A DNA stretch of 64,000 nt from Epilithonimonas caeni DSM 17710. Lineage in GTDB: Bacteria; Bacteroidota; Bacteroidia; Flavobacteriales; Weeksellaceae. The position numbers and the translations under genes were made by a program. A model generated the notes under the pieces. It did no database searches. It saw only the letters and a program-made list of their open reading frames with translations, and had not been told where the DNA came from. Shown here in pieces: positions 53,481-62,878 of the stretch. The DNA is taken from positions 251,044 to 315,043 of the forward strand of contig NZ_AUFK01000017.1 in the NCBI RefSeq assembly GCF_000426465.1, given 5' to 3'. Each line of letters starts with the position of its first letter. The first letter of the stretch is position 1.

Positions 53481-56400
53481 ATGAAAAACAATTACCTTTT
53501 CAAAGGTCTGTTGCCTATTGCTGCTATGTTTTACGGCACAACCCAGGCGCAAACACTACTCCATTACTGGAACTTCAACAACAATGCAAGTGTTGCAGCC
53601 ATTACCACTCCAACCTCTACTCTACTGAACGGGACCATCACCGCTACTTCAACAGGAACAGGCAGTGCTGATACTTTTATTGATTTTGCAGGAGGAACAG
53701 GGCAAAACTTCAATGTAGATAATCTTAATGCTAGAAATGGAGACGCTGCCGGAACCCATTTGAGATACAATTATCCTATCAACGGAAACATCCAATTTAA
53801 CATCCCCACAACCGGCCATAACAATGTGGTTGTAAAATTCTCCACGAGAAGGTCTGGTTCCGGAGCAGGAAATCAGGTATGGACTTACTCTTTGGACGGA
53901 ACTAATTTTGTTACTTACAAAACCATTGTTTCGAAAGATGCCAACCCGGAGTTAATTACTTTTGATTTTTCAAGTGTTGCAGGAGTTGCCAACAATCCTA
54001 ATTTCAAGCTTAAAGTCCAGTTTACCCAAGGCACCGGGGGTACTGTTGGGAATAACCGATTCGATAATTTTACCGTAGATGCTGATGCTATCGGAGGAAC
54101 GGATACAACTGCGCCCACCGTAACTTATTCGCCGGCAAATAATGCCAACAACGCTTCTACAAGCGTTAATCCCACAATCAAATTCAATGAGAATGTAAGA
54201 TTGATTGACAACTCGCCGATTACTTCTGCCAATGCTCAGAACCTTGTTGAATTAAAATTGAATAACGCTTCAGGAAACACCATTCCATTCACAACAACAT
54301 TTGCGAACAATCAAATTACAATCATCCCAACTGGAGGATTAATTCCAAATCAAACTTATTATCTGGCATTGAAACCTAATGTGGTTGAAGACGAAAGCGA
54401 CAATGCAGTAACAGCTTCAGCTTCGAGTACATTCACAACAGCGGGAACAAGCATTTCATTAGACAAAACTTTGATCAAAGTTGATGAGAATGCAGGAACT
54501 TTGGCATTCAAAATCAATGTTACGAATCCTTCTAATGCAACAGTCAATCTGGTTGCGAAGCCAGCTTTCGGAACTGCAGACAGCAATGATCATACATTTA
54601 TTTCTGAAACGATCAACATTGTTCCCGAAACTTCAACTTACACCGTTAACATCCCGATCGTTGATGATACGATACAAGAACAACAGGCAGAATATTTTGT
54701 TCTAGGTCTTGAAAGTCCTGTCGGGGCTGCGATTTCGGGAGATGCTTCATCTACTATTTATATTATTGACAATGATAGACCAGCACCTGTACCTTCCAAT
54801 CAAATCACTTTAAATTACATCGGAAGTTTTGACCCTTCCAGTAATGGAAACAGCTCTACAGAGATCGTTGTCCACGACCCACAAACTCAAAGATTATTTA
54901 CAATCAGTTCCCTGACTGATGTTTTTGATATCATCGATTTCTCAAACCCACTAATACCAACGGTCATCAAAACTGTAGATATGAAACCTTACGGGGGAAT
55001 CACAAGTATTGCTGTGAAAAACGGAATTCTTGCGGTGTCCTCTCCAAATGGAACGGATGCCCAAAGCAATGGTTCTGCTGTTTTCTTTGACATTAACGGA
55101 AATTTCCTGAAACAATTAACGGTGGGTGCTTTACCGGACATGGTCACTTTCACACCAGACGGCAAAAAAGTGATGACCGCAAACGAGGGCGAACCCAACG
55201 ATGCTTACACCGTTGACCCGGAAGGTTCTATCAGTATTATTGATATCTCAGCAGGAATTTCTAATATTTCCCAGTCTAATGTAACGACACTTTCTTTTGC
55301 AGGCTACAACAATCAGGAAGCTGCATTCTTTGCTTCAGGCGGGAGAAAAGTGAAATCAACGAGTACACTAGCTCAGGATTTGGAACCGGAATATATCGCT
55401 ATCAGTTCAGATAGCCAGAAAGCCTGGGTGTCTTGCCAGGAAAACAACGGAATTATTGAGGTTGACCTTACGACCAATACTTTAGGAAACATCTGGGGAT
55501 TGGGCAAAAAAGATATGAGCCTGCCCGGAAACGGCTTTGATGCTTCCGACAACAACGGCGAAGTTCTGATTGCGAACTGGCCTGTAAAAACCTATTATAA
55601 TCCGGATGCAATGGTTTCTTTCAAAGTAGGAAACACCAATTATCTTGTGACAGCAAACGAAGGTGATGAAAAAGATTTAGGCGGTTTCAGCGAGAGAACA
55701 ACTGTTGGAGCAAATGGTTATGTTTTAAATCCAAATAACTTCCCGAATGCTTCTATCCTGAAGGCATCCTACAACTTAGGCAGATTCAGAGTAACCAATG
55801 TTAACGGAAACACCGATTCCAATTCGGATTTTGAGGAAATCAATGCGTTGGGAGCAAGGTCTTTCTCTATCTTCAATGCAGATACAAAACAAATCGTCTA
55901 TGACAGTGGCGACCAGTTCGAAAGATACATTACAGCCAACCATCCTTTGATCTTCAATGCGGATAACGAGGCGAATGGCGCCAAAGTGAGAAGCCGTGCT
56001 AAAGGTCCTGAGCCGGAAGGTGTGACACTTGGAACGATTGGCGGGCAGACCTTCGCTTTCATTACTTTGGAAAGAACCGGAGGCGTAATGGTTTATAACG
56101 TAACCGACCCGAACAACGTGACATTTACCGATTACAAACACTCCAGAATGACATCAGCTTATGGCGGTGACAACGGTCCGGAAGGAATCACCTACATCGC
56201 TCCCGAAAACTCTGCGACCGGGAAAGGTTATGTCGTAATCGCCAACGAGATCAGTGGAACATTATCTATGTATGAAGTATCGCTTTCTCCAGAATTGGTA
56301 ACTGATGAGGTGAAAAGCAAGAAAGCTACGTTCAACATCTTCCCGAATCCTGTGAACAAAGGAAACATCCTATATTTCAACAGAGCTCAAAGTTATGAGT

Positions 56401-56531
56401 TGTATGATATGTCCGGGAAAATGCTGTCCAAAGAAAATAATGCTTTGACCATCGATACATCCAGACTTTCCACAGGCATTTACCTGGTAAAAACTTCGGA
56501 AGGTTTTGTGAGAAGAATCATTGTGAAATAG
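53481..56531 (+). CDS. Large secreted choice-of-anchor I protein with T9SS sorting domain
   Basis: 1016 residues. Signal peptide ending TTQAQ; an N-terminal beta-sandwich; a SbsA-type Ig-like domain (TAPTVTYSPANNANNASTSVNPTIKFNENV); a Calx-beta-like segment (VDENAGTLAFKINVTNPSNATVNL ... IYIIDNDRPAP). A beta-propeller-like choice-of-anchor I region follows (VKNGILAVSSPNGTD, MVTFTPDGKKVMTANEGEPND, LEPEYIAISSDSQKAWVSCQENNGIIEVD). It ends in a T9SS type A domain (NIFPNPVNKGNILYF ... STGIYLVKTSEGFVRRIIVK). Cell-surface or released; possible phosphatase-related propeller, but enzymatic activity is not evident. Confidence 0.92.
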   Translation: MKNNYLFKGLLPIAAMFYGTTQAQTLLHYWNFNNNASVAAITTPTSTLLNGTITATSTGTGSADTFIDFAGGTGQNFNVDNLNARNGDAAGTHLRYNYPINGNIQFNIPTTGHNNVVVKFSTRRSGSGAGNQVWTYSLDGTNFVTYKTIVSKDANPELITFDFSSVAGVANNPNFKLKVQFTQGTGGTVGNNRFDNFTVDADAIGGTDTTAPTVTYSPANNANNASTSVNPTIKFNENVRLIDNSPITSANAQNLVELKLNNASGNTIPFTTTFANNQITIIPTGGLIPNQTYYLALKPNVVEDESDNAVTASASSTFTTAGTSISLDKTLIKVDENAGTLAFKINVTNPSNATVNLVAKPAFGTADSNDHTFISETINIVPETSTYTVNIPIVDDTIQEQQAEYFVLGLESPVGAAISGDASSTIYIIDNDRPAPVPSNQITLNYIGSFDPSSNGNSSTEIVVHDPQTQRLFTISSLTDVFDIIDFSNPLIPTVIKTVDMKPYGGITSIAVKNGILAVSSPNGTDAQSNGSAVFFDINGNFLKQLTVGALPDMVTFTPDGKKVMTANEGEPNDAYTVDPEGSISIIDISAGISNISQSNVTTLSFAGYNNQEAAFFASGGRKVKSTSTLAQDLEPEYIAISSDSQKAWVSCQENNGIIEVDLTTNTLGNIWGLGKKDMSLPGNGFDASDNNGEVLIANWPVKTYYNPDAMVSFKVGNTNYLVTANEGDEKDLGGFSERTTVGANGYVLNPNNFPNASILKASYNLGRFRVTNVNGNTDSNSDFEEINALGARSFSIFNADTKQIVYDSGDQFERYITANHPLIFNADNEANGAKVRSRAKGPEPEGVTLGTIGGQTFAFITLERTGGVMVYNVTDPNNVTFTDYKHSRMTSAYGGDNGPEGITYIAPENSATGKGYVVIANEISGTLSMYEVSLSPELVTDEVKSKKATFNIFPNPVNKGNILYFNRAQSYELYDMSGKMLSKENNALTIDTSRLSTGIYLVKTSEGFVRRIIVK

Positions 56532-56553
56532 ATTTTACAATCAATTGATGAAT

Positions 56554-56583
56554 AAAAAAGCCTCAGATTTTTGAGGCTTTTTT
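56554..56583. terminator. Terminator after the choice-of-anchor I gene
   Basis: AAAAAAGCCTCA-GATTTT-TGAGGCTTTTTT, a perfect 12-bp stem 23 bases past the stop. Confidence 0.9.
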
Positions 56584-56599
56584 ATGTTTTTAAAGTCAG

Positions 56600-56870
56600 A
56601 AAAGCGACCTCCTGCAAGTCCTATGAACAGAAGGTTTGCAGAATTGGCTAAAAAGGTCTTGACGTTTCATTAAAACAACTTGATGTTTTTATCAAAAGGT
56701 CTTGTTGTTTTAAACCAAATAACTTGACATTTTTTGATAAGGATGAACGTGAAAAATTATCCTTTTGAAAATCCGATTCATAGAAGGCTTGCTGAAGCGG
56801 TCCAAACACACGTGTGTTTGTATTAAGACGCCATGCTTTTTTACAGAAAGATACGGACTTATGCATCGAG
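56600..56870. other. Non-coding stretch with repeated relic motif and a 16-bp palindrome
   Basis: No intact gene. Read on the + strand, two diverged copies of one short coding-like motif appear: PMNRRFAELAKKV (around 56620-56660) and NPIHRRLAEAVQTHVCLY (around 56770-56825). The second contains the perfect palindrome AAACACACGTGTGTTT (56804-56819). It looks like decayed duplicates of an intergenic repeat or small ORF. Confidence 0.4.
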
Positions 56871-56875
56871 CAAAG

Positions 56876-58675
56876 TCATTCCTGTATTACATACTGTTTT
56901 CCCTGATAAACAAAAGCTCCTGAATCCATAGGAATATAATTGATCTTAAAATCCTTTATCCGTCTCGAGATCAAATAGGGATTGATAACAAAGTCCCGAA
57001 TTTTATCTTCATTTTTATTCTGTTTCATCCAAAAAACAGCTTGGTCTTTATCTTTGACACTCACGATTTTCTCTTTGTAAAAACTGTGAACAATCATTTC
57101 TTCTTTGTTATAATGAGAAATATTAAATGAAATTCGGACAACGAAAAATGCGAGAAGAGAAAACCCAAACCTCAACAGGTTCTTCGGATTGAAAATATCT
57201 TTGATTAAAAACTTTAGAAAATAAATTACTAACAGTAAGATACTTAATTCTATAATATTGAGTGGAATATTCTTTGTCATCAAAGATTCGAAACCTGAAA
57301 ACCAATGAATCAATTTTAAAATATACTCCACAAAGACATCAAAACCTCTATATAAGAAAGGAATATTACCGAATCCAAAAACTATCAGAACAACAACTAA
57401 CAAAGAAGAAACAATAATCAATTCAGACAACGGAATAATAAGAAGATTCGCGACAATTGAAACAAAAGAGAACTGGTGAAAATAATAGATCGCCAAAGGC
57501 AGGGTCGCAATCTGCGCCGCAAAAGTCATTGCTGATATTTCGTAAAAGAACTTTTCTGCTTTGAATGTTGGCTTTCTGAAGAAAGCCTTAATTGGATTCG
57601 TTAACCACCAAATTCCCAGAACTGCAACGTAACTCAACTGAAAGCCAACATCAAACAGCCGATTCGAATCAACAATCAAAAGAATAAAAGCCGATAATGC
57701 CAAAGAATGCAGCAAGTCTGATTTTCTCTGCAATAAAACCATCATGTAATAGCACGAAATCATCAGGCAACTTCTCATCACGGAACTACCATAATCGATG
57801 AAAACAGCAAAAATCCAAATCAAGAGGATACTTAAAATTATTGAAACTTTTCTAAACCTGACAGGAATAATTTGATTGAAAATTATCAAAACAATCCAAA
57901 AAATAATGGCCATATGCGAACCGGAAATCGCAAGAAGATGAACCAATCCGGTTCGATTAAAATCTTTGACAGTCTCGGCATCCATTTCTGTTCGGTCTGC
58001 CAGAATTATTCCTTTCAGAAATTCCCGGATCTTCGGAGACAATGAAGAATGATCGATTTTGTTGAGAATATTCAAACGTTTTTGTTTGATTTTATCTTCA
58101 AATGAAATGGTTTGTTTTTCGGTTTTCAGAATGTCATTCGGTAAATAAGCCTGGAAATGGACGCCTTGTCTTGCGAGATATTTCTTGTAATCGAACTGGA
58201 AATCATTCTTAGTTTCTTCCGGCTGATGGATGTAAACTTGGGCTTTATAATAATGCTTGAAATCTAATGTTTCTAAATCTTTCGGAATACTGAGAACCGT
58301 TTTTACCGGAAGATTTTCTTTTTGTTTCAAATCCGATATATCGAGAACATCAACGTAATACTTCCGGTTCTTCTCATTGGAATTGAGCTTTTTATCAAGC
58401 TGAAAAACAATCGTTTCTTTTTGTTTTAAAATCGGAAGTTTGGGTTGTTCCGAATTATGAAAATGAACAAAAATCCCAATTGAGAAAAAGAAAAATCCTA
58501 AACAGTAATGTTTGATGTGTTGAAAAAATTTATTCTTAACTAATATAGAAAACAGAGAAGCAGTTGAAATTATAAGAAGTTGAAAGATGAGCGCCTGACC
58601 CATAATCAGGTGCTCTTGAAAAAGAATTCCTGCAATAAAGCATAGCAGCAATATCAGTAATGGCTGTTTTTTCAT
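56876..58675 (-). CDS. comEC: ComEC/Rec2-family DNA uptake channel
   Basis: 599 residues. Hydrophobic N-terminus (LLILLLCFIAGILFQ), a DUF4131-like soluble region (residues about 75-190), then the competence domain beginning FLKGIILADRTEMDAETVKDFNRTGLVHLLAISGSHMAIIFW, with multiple membrane helices and SSVMRSCLMISCYYMMVLLQRKSDLLHSLALSAF. No C-terminal metallo-beta-lactamase domain, which is usual in Bacteroidota. Takes up single-stranded DNA in transformation. Confidence 0.93.
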   Translation of the reverse strand: MKKQPLLILLLCFIAGILFQEHLIMGQALIFQLLIISTASLFSILVKNKFFQHIKHYCLGFFFFSIGIFVHFHNSEQPKLPILKQKETIVFQLDKKLNSNEKNRKYYVDVLDISDLKQKENLPVKTVLSIPKDLETLDFKHYYKAQVYIHQPEETKNDFQFDYKKYLARQGVHFQAYLPNDILKTEKQTISFEDKIKQKRLNILNKIDHSSLSPKIREFLKGIILADRTEMDAETVKDFNRTGLVHLLAISGSHMAIIFWIVLIIFNQIIPVRFRKVSIILSILLIWIFAVFIDYGSSVMRSCLMISCYYMMVLLQRKSDLLHSLALSAFILLIVDSNRLFDVGFQLSYVAVLGIWWLTNPIKAFFRKPTFKAEKFFYEISAMTFAAQIATLPLAIYYFHQFSFVSIVANLLIIPLSELIIVSSLLVVVLIVFGFGNIPFLYRGFDVFVEYILKLIHWFSGFESLMTKNIPLNIIELSILLLVIYFLKFLIKDIFNPKNLLRFGFSLLAFFVVRISFNISHYNKEEMIVHSFYKEKIVSVKDKDQAVFWMKQNKNEDKIRDFVINPYLISRRIKDFKINYIPMDSGAFVYQGKQYVIQE

Positions 58676-58745
58676 TGAAGTTCATTTGTGTTTTTGTATT
58701 AATTTTGTCTCGCAGATTTTGCGGATTTAGCAAATATTTTCATTG

Positions 58746-59129
58746 CTAATTCTCAATTTTATTTACAATTCTTTTTATAGAGTCTATAATATTATCTGTA
58801 TTGAAATTCACCAAAATCCCTAGTCTTCTATCTGATAATTTGAGATAGGTTGATAATTGCTTGAAATGAACGTTCTCTAATTCCTTAACAGATTTGATTT
58901 CAACAATCACTTTATTTTCAACCAAAATATCAATTCTAAATTCACAATCAAAAGTTATTTCATTGTAAATTATCGGTATAGAAACTTCAGACTTAACATC
59001 CAATCCTAAGTCTTCCAATTCGTAAATTAAAATTTTGTGGTAAACAGATTCTAGCAATCCAGGTCCTAAACCATTATATACATTAAAAATGGCTTTTCTT
59101 ACAATATAAGAAATTTCGTTTTCGGTCAT
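58746..59129 (-). CDS. GxxExxY-family protein
   Basis: 127 residues. YNGLGPGLLESVYHKILIYELEDLGLDV carries the family GxxExxY motif. FRIDILVENKVIVEIKSVKELENVHFKQLSTYLKLSDRRLGILVNF completes a PD-(D/E)xK-like core (D...E-x-K). Widespread in environmental bacteria; thought to be nuclease-like but not characterised. Not coupled to its neighbours. Confidence 0.92.
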   Translation of the reverse strand: MTENEISYIVRKAIFNVYNGLGPGLLESVYHKILIYELEDLGLDVKSEVSIPIIYNEITFDCEFRIDILVENKVIVEIKSVKELENVHFKQLSTYLKLSDRRLGILVNFNTDNIIDSIKRIVNKIEN

Positions 59130-59240
59130 TTTTGATTCTCATTTGTGTTATTTTATTGAATCATAAATTTAAAATTTATTTAATAAAAACGCAATAGGTT
59201 AACACAAACATCTGCTAAATCAGCAAAATCTGCGAGAATT

Positions 59241-59696
59241 TTAACCTTTAAAAATATCATCAATAATTTTCAAATGATGATTAGTATGAAGCCCCAAAAA
59301 TTTGAGCGTTGTTTTCTTATCAAGGTCGCCGAGGAAAGGATGTGTGATATAGGATCTTGAAGAAAGATTCTCTGCTGCTTTCAATCTCTCTTTCGCCAGA
59401 TTCAGAAGCTTTCCGATACTTTCTTTGGTTGGTATTTCCAGTGGAACAAATTGTTTCGGAGACTTGATTTTCCCTCTTGGAATTATTCCAAAATTGAGAA
59501 ACACAAACTTTTTGATACTGAATTTCGGTTTATAGTTGTCTGGATTTGTCATCGCCAAACCTTTCAGGCTTCCATTCATGATCAAAAGCGAATGTTCGAG
59601 ATGCCAGCCAACTGATGCTTTGGAAACCTTTTCATTGGTCAAATCAATCTTTGGCAGAATAGATTCTATTTTTTCCAGTAACTTTTCTAATTCCAT
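59241..59696 (-). CDS. DUF1569 / DinB-like protein
   Basis: 151 residues. KASVGWHLEHSLLIMNGSL and LHTNHHLKIIDDIF supply the His residues of a DinB-type four-helix bundle metal site, and the middle (TKESIGKLLNLAKERLKAAE) matches DUF1569. Its start overlaps the lpxB stop by one base, so the two are translationally coupled. Function unknown. Confidence 0.75.
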   Translation of the reverse strand: MELEKLLEKIESILPKIDLTNEKVSKASVGWHLEHSLLIMNGSLKGLAMTNPDNYKPKFSIKKFVFLNFGIIPRGKIKSPKQFVPLEIPTKESIGKLLNLAKERLKAAENLSSRSYITHPFLGDLDKKTTLKFLGLHTNHHLKIIDDIFKG

Positions 59697-60802
59697 TATT
59701 TAAGATTTACAATGAGTTCCGCAGCATTTTGACTTGCTCCGCTTCCACCAAGTTTTGTTCTGAGAACTTCGTAATTATTCAAAACCTCATCTCTTTTTTT
59801 TGTGTTAAGAATCTTGTCAAGTTCTTCAACGAGGTTTTTAGTATTCAGATCATTTTGGATGAGTTCTGTTACAACCTCTTTGTCCATAATCAGATTCACG
59901 AGAGAAATATACTTGATATTTTTGATCAATCTTTTCCCGATTTCGTAAGAGATCCGGCTTCCTTTGTAGCAGACCACTTCCGGAATATTGAGTAACGCGG
60001 TTTCCAAAGTTGCTGTTCCCGAAGTTACCAAAGCAGCTTGGGAACATCTTAGCAAATCATAAGTTCTGTTGGAGACAAAATGAACATCTTCATCTACAAA
60101 CTGCTCATAAAAATGTTTGTCAAGGCTTGGCGCACCAGCAATCACGAACTGATAATCTGGAAAATCATTTCTCACAGAAAGCATGGTTTCCAGCATTTTG
60201 GAAACCTCCTGTTTTCTGGAACCTGGCAAGAGCGCAATAATTTCCTTATTATTCAGATGATTTTCTTTTTTGAATTTGTGAATATCAATCGGTGGTAAAC
60301 CTTCAATCGCATCAAGAAGCGGATGTCCTACAAAATGCGCTTCGACCTGATGTTTCTCGTAAAAAACTTTTTCGAAAGGAAGAATCACAAGCATCTCATC
60401 CACATATTTTTTGATCGTTTCTACACGACCTTCTTTCCAGGCCCAAAGCTGTGGCGAAATATAATAAACAACCTTGATTCCCAACTCTTTGGCAAACTTT
60501 GCAATCCTCAAATTGAATCCGGGATAATCTACCAGGATCAAAACATCCGGCTTATTTTCCTTGATGTCTTTTTTACAGAATTTGATATTGTTGAGGATGG
60601 TCCCAAGATTCTGAACGACTTCTAAAAATCCCATAAAGGCCAAATCCCGGTAATGTTTGACAAGAGTTCCGCCTTGTTTCTGCATCAGATCACCGCCCCA
60701 AAAACGAAAATCTGCATTTTGGTCCTTTTGTTTGATGGCTTTCATTAAGTTGGAAGCGTGCAAATCGCCGGAAGCTTCGCCTGCTATGATGTAATATTTC
60801 AA
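59696..60802 (-). CDS. lpxB: Lipid-A-disaccharide synthase
   Basis: 368 residues: KYYIIAGEASGDLHASNLMKAIK, FRFWGGDLMQKQGGTLVKHYRDLAFMGFLEV, YYISPQLWAWKEGRV, ALLPGSRKQEVSKML, ALVTSGTATLETALLNIPEVVCYKG. These are the GT19 lipid A disaccharide synthase motifs; it joins UDP-2,3-diacylglucosamine and lipid X at the inner membrane. The start codon is TTG (60802-60800): the protein aligns from its first residue and no ATG is available. Confidence 0.95.
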   Translation of the reverse strand: MKYYIIAGEASGDLHASNLMKAIKQKDQNADFRFWGGDLMQKQGGTLVKHYRDLAFMGFLEVVQNLGTILNNIKFCKKDIKENKPDVLILVDYPGFNLRIAKFAKELGIKVVYYISPQLWAWKEGRVETIKKYVDEMLVILPFEKVFYEKHQVEAHFVGHPLLDAIEGLPPIDIHKFKKENHLNNKEIIALLPGSRKQEVSKMLETMLSVRNDFPDYQFVIAGAPSLDKHFYEQFVDEDVHFVSNRTYDLLRCSQAALVTSGTATLETALLNIPEVVCYKGSRISYEIGKRLIKNIKYISLVNLIMDKEVVTELIQNDLNTKNLVEELDKILNTKKRDEVLNNYEVLRTKLGGSGASQNAAELIVNLK

Positions 60803-60957
60803 GGTTTCTGGATTTTAGATTTTGAAAGTCTTTTCGATAGATAGATCTAAAGAAGTTTTCCGTTCAAAATGGTTAACTTTGAACAAAATTAAAGCTTTTT
60901 AAGCGATTAGGATTTAGAAAGTTCTAATCTGGGGAAATTTGTTTTTACAGACCAATG

Positions 60958-61045
60958 CCTAGCCCCGATTGCAGTGGAAATCCTTTTGCTTTTCTTTCAC
61001 ATAAGGAAAAGCAAAAGATTGTAATGGAAAGCGGGACCAAGCTCC
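60958..61045. repeat. Hairpin-forming intergenic repeat
   Basis: Core perfect 12-bp arms CTTTTGCTTTTC (60983-60994) and GAAAAGCAAAAG (61006-61017), flanked by related segments ATTGCAGTGGAAA and ATTGTAATGGAAA and by AGCCCCG / AGCGGGAC at the edges. The motif GATTGCAGTGGAAATCC near CCCCG is one I associate with abundant intergenic repeats of Flavobacteria. Confidence 0.65.
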
Positions 61046-61061
61046 AAAAAAATATCAAACA

Positions 61062-61562
61062 ATGGAAGAAATCGTAAATAAAGTTGCGAATAGCGGGTTG
61101 GTGAATTTTGACATCTCTGACCTTGTTCCGAAAGGGAAACGTTTGGGAATCGACATCAAGGACTTTCTTTGGGAAGGAATGATTCTGAAGGAAAAAGACT
61201 TCCGCGAAAAGATCAAAAATATTGACGAGGAAATTTACAAGGATGCCTATGTTTACATCTATTGTTCCGAGGATGTGATCATCCCGTTGTGGGCCTACTT
61301 TCTTATTACTTCCAAAATTACGGATGCCGCAAGGAAAATTGTGTTTGGAAACAGAGAAGATCTGGAAGTTTTGCTAATGCATAACGCCATCCAGACCTAC
61401 GATTTTTCCGAACTGCGAGACAAACGCGTCCTGGTTAAAGGCTGCAGCGACGAGTTTATCCCAAACAATGCTTATGTGGAGTTGGTGGAACAACTGAAAC
61501 CGCTTGTGAAGTCCCTGATGTTTGGGGAAGCGTGCAGCAATGTTCCGATCTTTAAAAATTAA
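61062..61562 (+). CDS. DUF2480-family protein
   Basis: 166 residues. GLVNFDISDLVPKGKRLGIDIKDFLWEGMILKEKDFREKI and VYIYCSEDVIIPLWAYFLITSKI are characteristic of DUF2480, a conserved Bacteroidota cytoplasmic protein of unknown function. The intergenic hairpin repeat ends about 15 bases before its start. Confidence 0.92.
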   Translation: MEEIVNKVANSGLVNFDISDLVPKGKRLGIDIKDFLWEGMILKEKDFREKIKNIDEEIYKDAYVYIYCSEDVIIPLWAYFLITSKITDAARKIVFGNREDLEVLLMHNAIQTYDFSELRDKRVLVKGCSDEFIPNNAYVELVEQLKPLVKSLMFGEACSNVPIFKN

Positions 61563-61593
61563 AATTTTTTCTGCAGAAATTGCCAAATGTTTT

Positions 61594-61601
61594 TATCTTT
61601 G
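61594..61601 (+). promoter_or_regulatory. -7 promoter element of the DUF937 gene
   Basis: TATCTTTG matches TAnnTTTG, 24 bases before the ATG at 61626. The upstream -33 match is poor. Confidence 0.4.
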
Positions 61602-61625
61602 ATTTACAAATTAAAAACATAAATT

Positions 61626-62276
61626 ATGAGTCTATTAGACCTTATCACTGGCAGCGCTGGAAACCAAGTCGCTGAACAAGCTGAGAACAAGTTCGGGATC
61701 AGCAAAAATCAGATCATTGCACTTCTAGTTGTAGCTGCGCCTTTGGTCATCAGTTACCTGAAAAAGAAATCAGAAAACCCGGAAGAAGCTGACAAACTGA
61801 ATGCCGCACTTGATAGAGACCACGACGGCAGCATCCTGAACAATCCTTCTCAAGCACTGGACAGAGAGCAAGAAGGCGATTCTATCCTGAGTCACATCTT
61901 TGGCGGGGAAAAAGCCAACGTCGAAAATCAATTATCTGCAAACACAGGAATTTCTATGGACAAGATCGGTCCTGTTCTGGCAACATTGGCTCCGGTAATT
62001 ATGGGTTACATCGGTCAGCAGAAGCAGGCGAACAATGTTAATTCCGGAGGCGGATTAGGCGATCTGTTAGGCGGGATCCTTGGTAGTTCTTCCCAACAGG
62101 CTCAGGCATCCAATGACCCATTGAACAATATTCTTGGAAGCGTCCTTGGTGGTGCGACCCAATCTTCCGGCGGAGGTTTGGGAGATATCTTAGGAAGCGT
62201 TCTTGGTGGTGGTAATCAGCAACAGTCCCAGCAAGGCGGACTTGGCGGATTGTTGGGAAGCATTTTTGGAAAATAA
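61626..62276 (+). CDS. DUF937-family protein
   Basis: 216 residues. An N-terminal helical DUF937 domain (QVAEQAENKFGISKNQIIALLVVAAPLVISYL; NTGISMDKIGPVLATLAPVIMGYIGQQ) is followed by a Gly/Gln-rich repetitive tail with GGGLGDLLGGILG-type repeats. Cytoplasmic; function unknown. Confidence 0.88.
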   Translation: MSLLDLITGSAGNQVAEQAENKFGISKNQIIALLVVAAPLVISYLKKKSENPEEADKLNAALDRDHDGSILNNPSQALDREQEGDSILSHIFGGEKANVENQLSANTGISMDKIGPVLATLAPVIMGYIGQQKQANNVNSGGGLGDLLGGILGSSSQQAQASNDPLNNILGSVLGGATQSSGGGLGDILGSVLGGGNQQQSQQGGLGGLLGSIFGK

Positions 62277-62294
62277 ATTTCTTGTAAAAATATA

Positions 62295-62323
62295 AAAGCC
62301 GAAGATTATTCTTCGGCTTTTTT
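62295..62323. terminator. Bidirectional terminator
   Basis: AAAGCCGAAGA-TTAT-TCTTCGGCTTT, then a T-run, between the DUF937 gene (+) and THX (-). Its right arm overlaps the last codons of the THX gene. Confidence 0.88.
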
Positions 62324-62524
62324 TGTTCGTTTTACTTTTGGTTTTTCTTCTGTTTCCTCAGCTTTTTCAGCTTTTGGTTTAGCCACTTTCGGCTTTGGTT
62401 CGGCTTTCGCTTTTACCGGCTTTTCTGCAATTACAACAGCTTTCGCGGCTTTTCTAGGCCTTGTTTTTCCGTAGCTTCCGCGTACTCTTTTTCCTTTGGT
62501 AGATTTTTGGTCACCTTTTCCCAT
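62306..62524 (-). CDS. 30S ribosomal protein THX
   Basis: 72 residues. The N-terminal 25 (MGKGDQKSTKGKRVRGSYGKTRPRK) are the THX/bS31 signature, which binds the 30S head. A Lys/Ala/Glu/Pro-rich tail follows and makes it longer than the core protein, as in other Flavobacteriia. Confidence 0.85.
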   Translation of the reverse strand: MGKGDQKSTKGKRVRGSYGKTRPRKAAKAVVIAEKPVKAKAEPKPKVAKPKAEKAEETEEKPKVKRTKKAEE

Positions 62525-62878
62525 AAGATTATATTTTATTGATTTGTACGAAGTTAGGAAAATTTCTATAGCAATTCAGCTTTTTTGGGGCAAAAACTTC
62601 ATTCTTTCAGGTCAAAGAACTTCATCTTTGACGTTCGGAAACCTATTTAAATTGTAATTTAAGATTTTTGTATAGGCATGATCTTTATTGGTAATATTTA
62701 CTTACAGCAATAAGAAATTCCGAATTCCTTTCCTACATAGGTCACTCGTTTTTTTACGGATTCAGATTACAATATATTGATTTTCAATATTCAAAACTGA
62801 TTTTTAGTCTTAGTATTTTTAATTGCAATCTGTCTATAAAGCAGCAAGTGGGAATATGTACTATTTTTGCATAAACAT
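62525..62878. other. Intergenic region with short inverted repeat
   Basis: 354 bases between divergent genes. It holds a perfect 8-bp inverted repeat GTCAAAGA-ACTTCA-TCTTTGAC (62611-62632) and otherwise AT-rich sequence. No further gene or RNA is supported. Confidence 0.5.

Noticed and set aside
55776-56141. 121-residue minus-strand ORF inside the choice-of-anchor I gene
   Set aside because: Antisense shadow; no signal, domain or start evidence.
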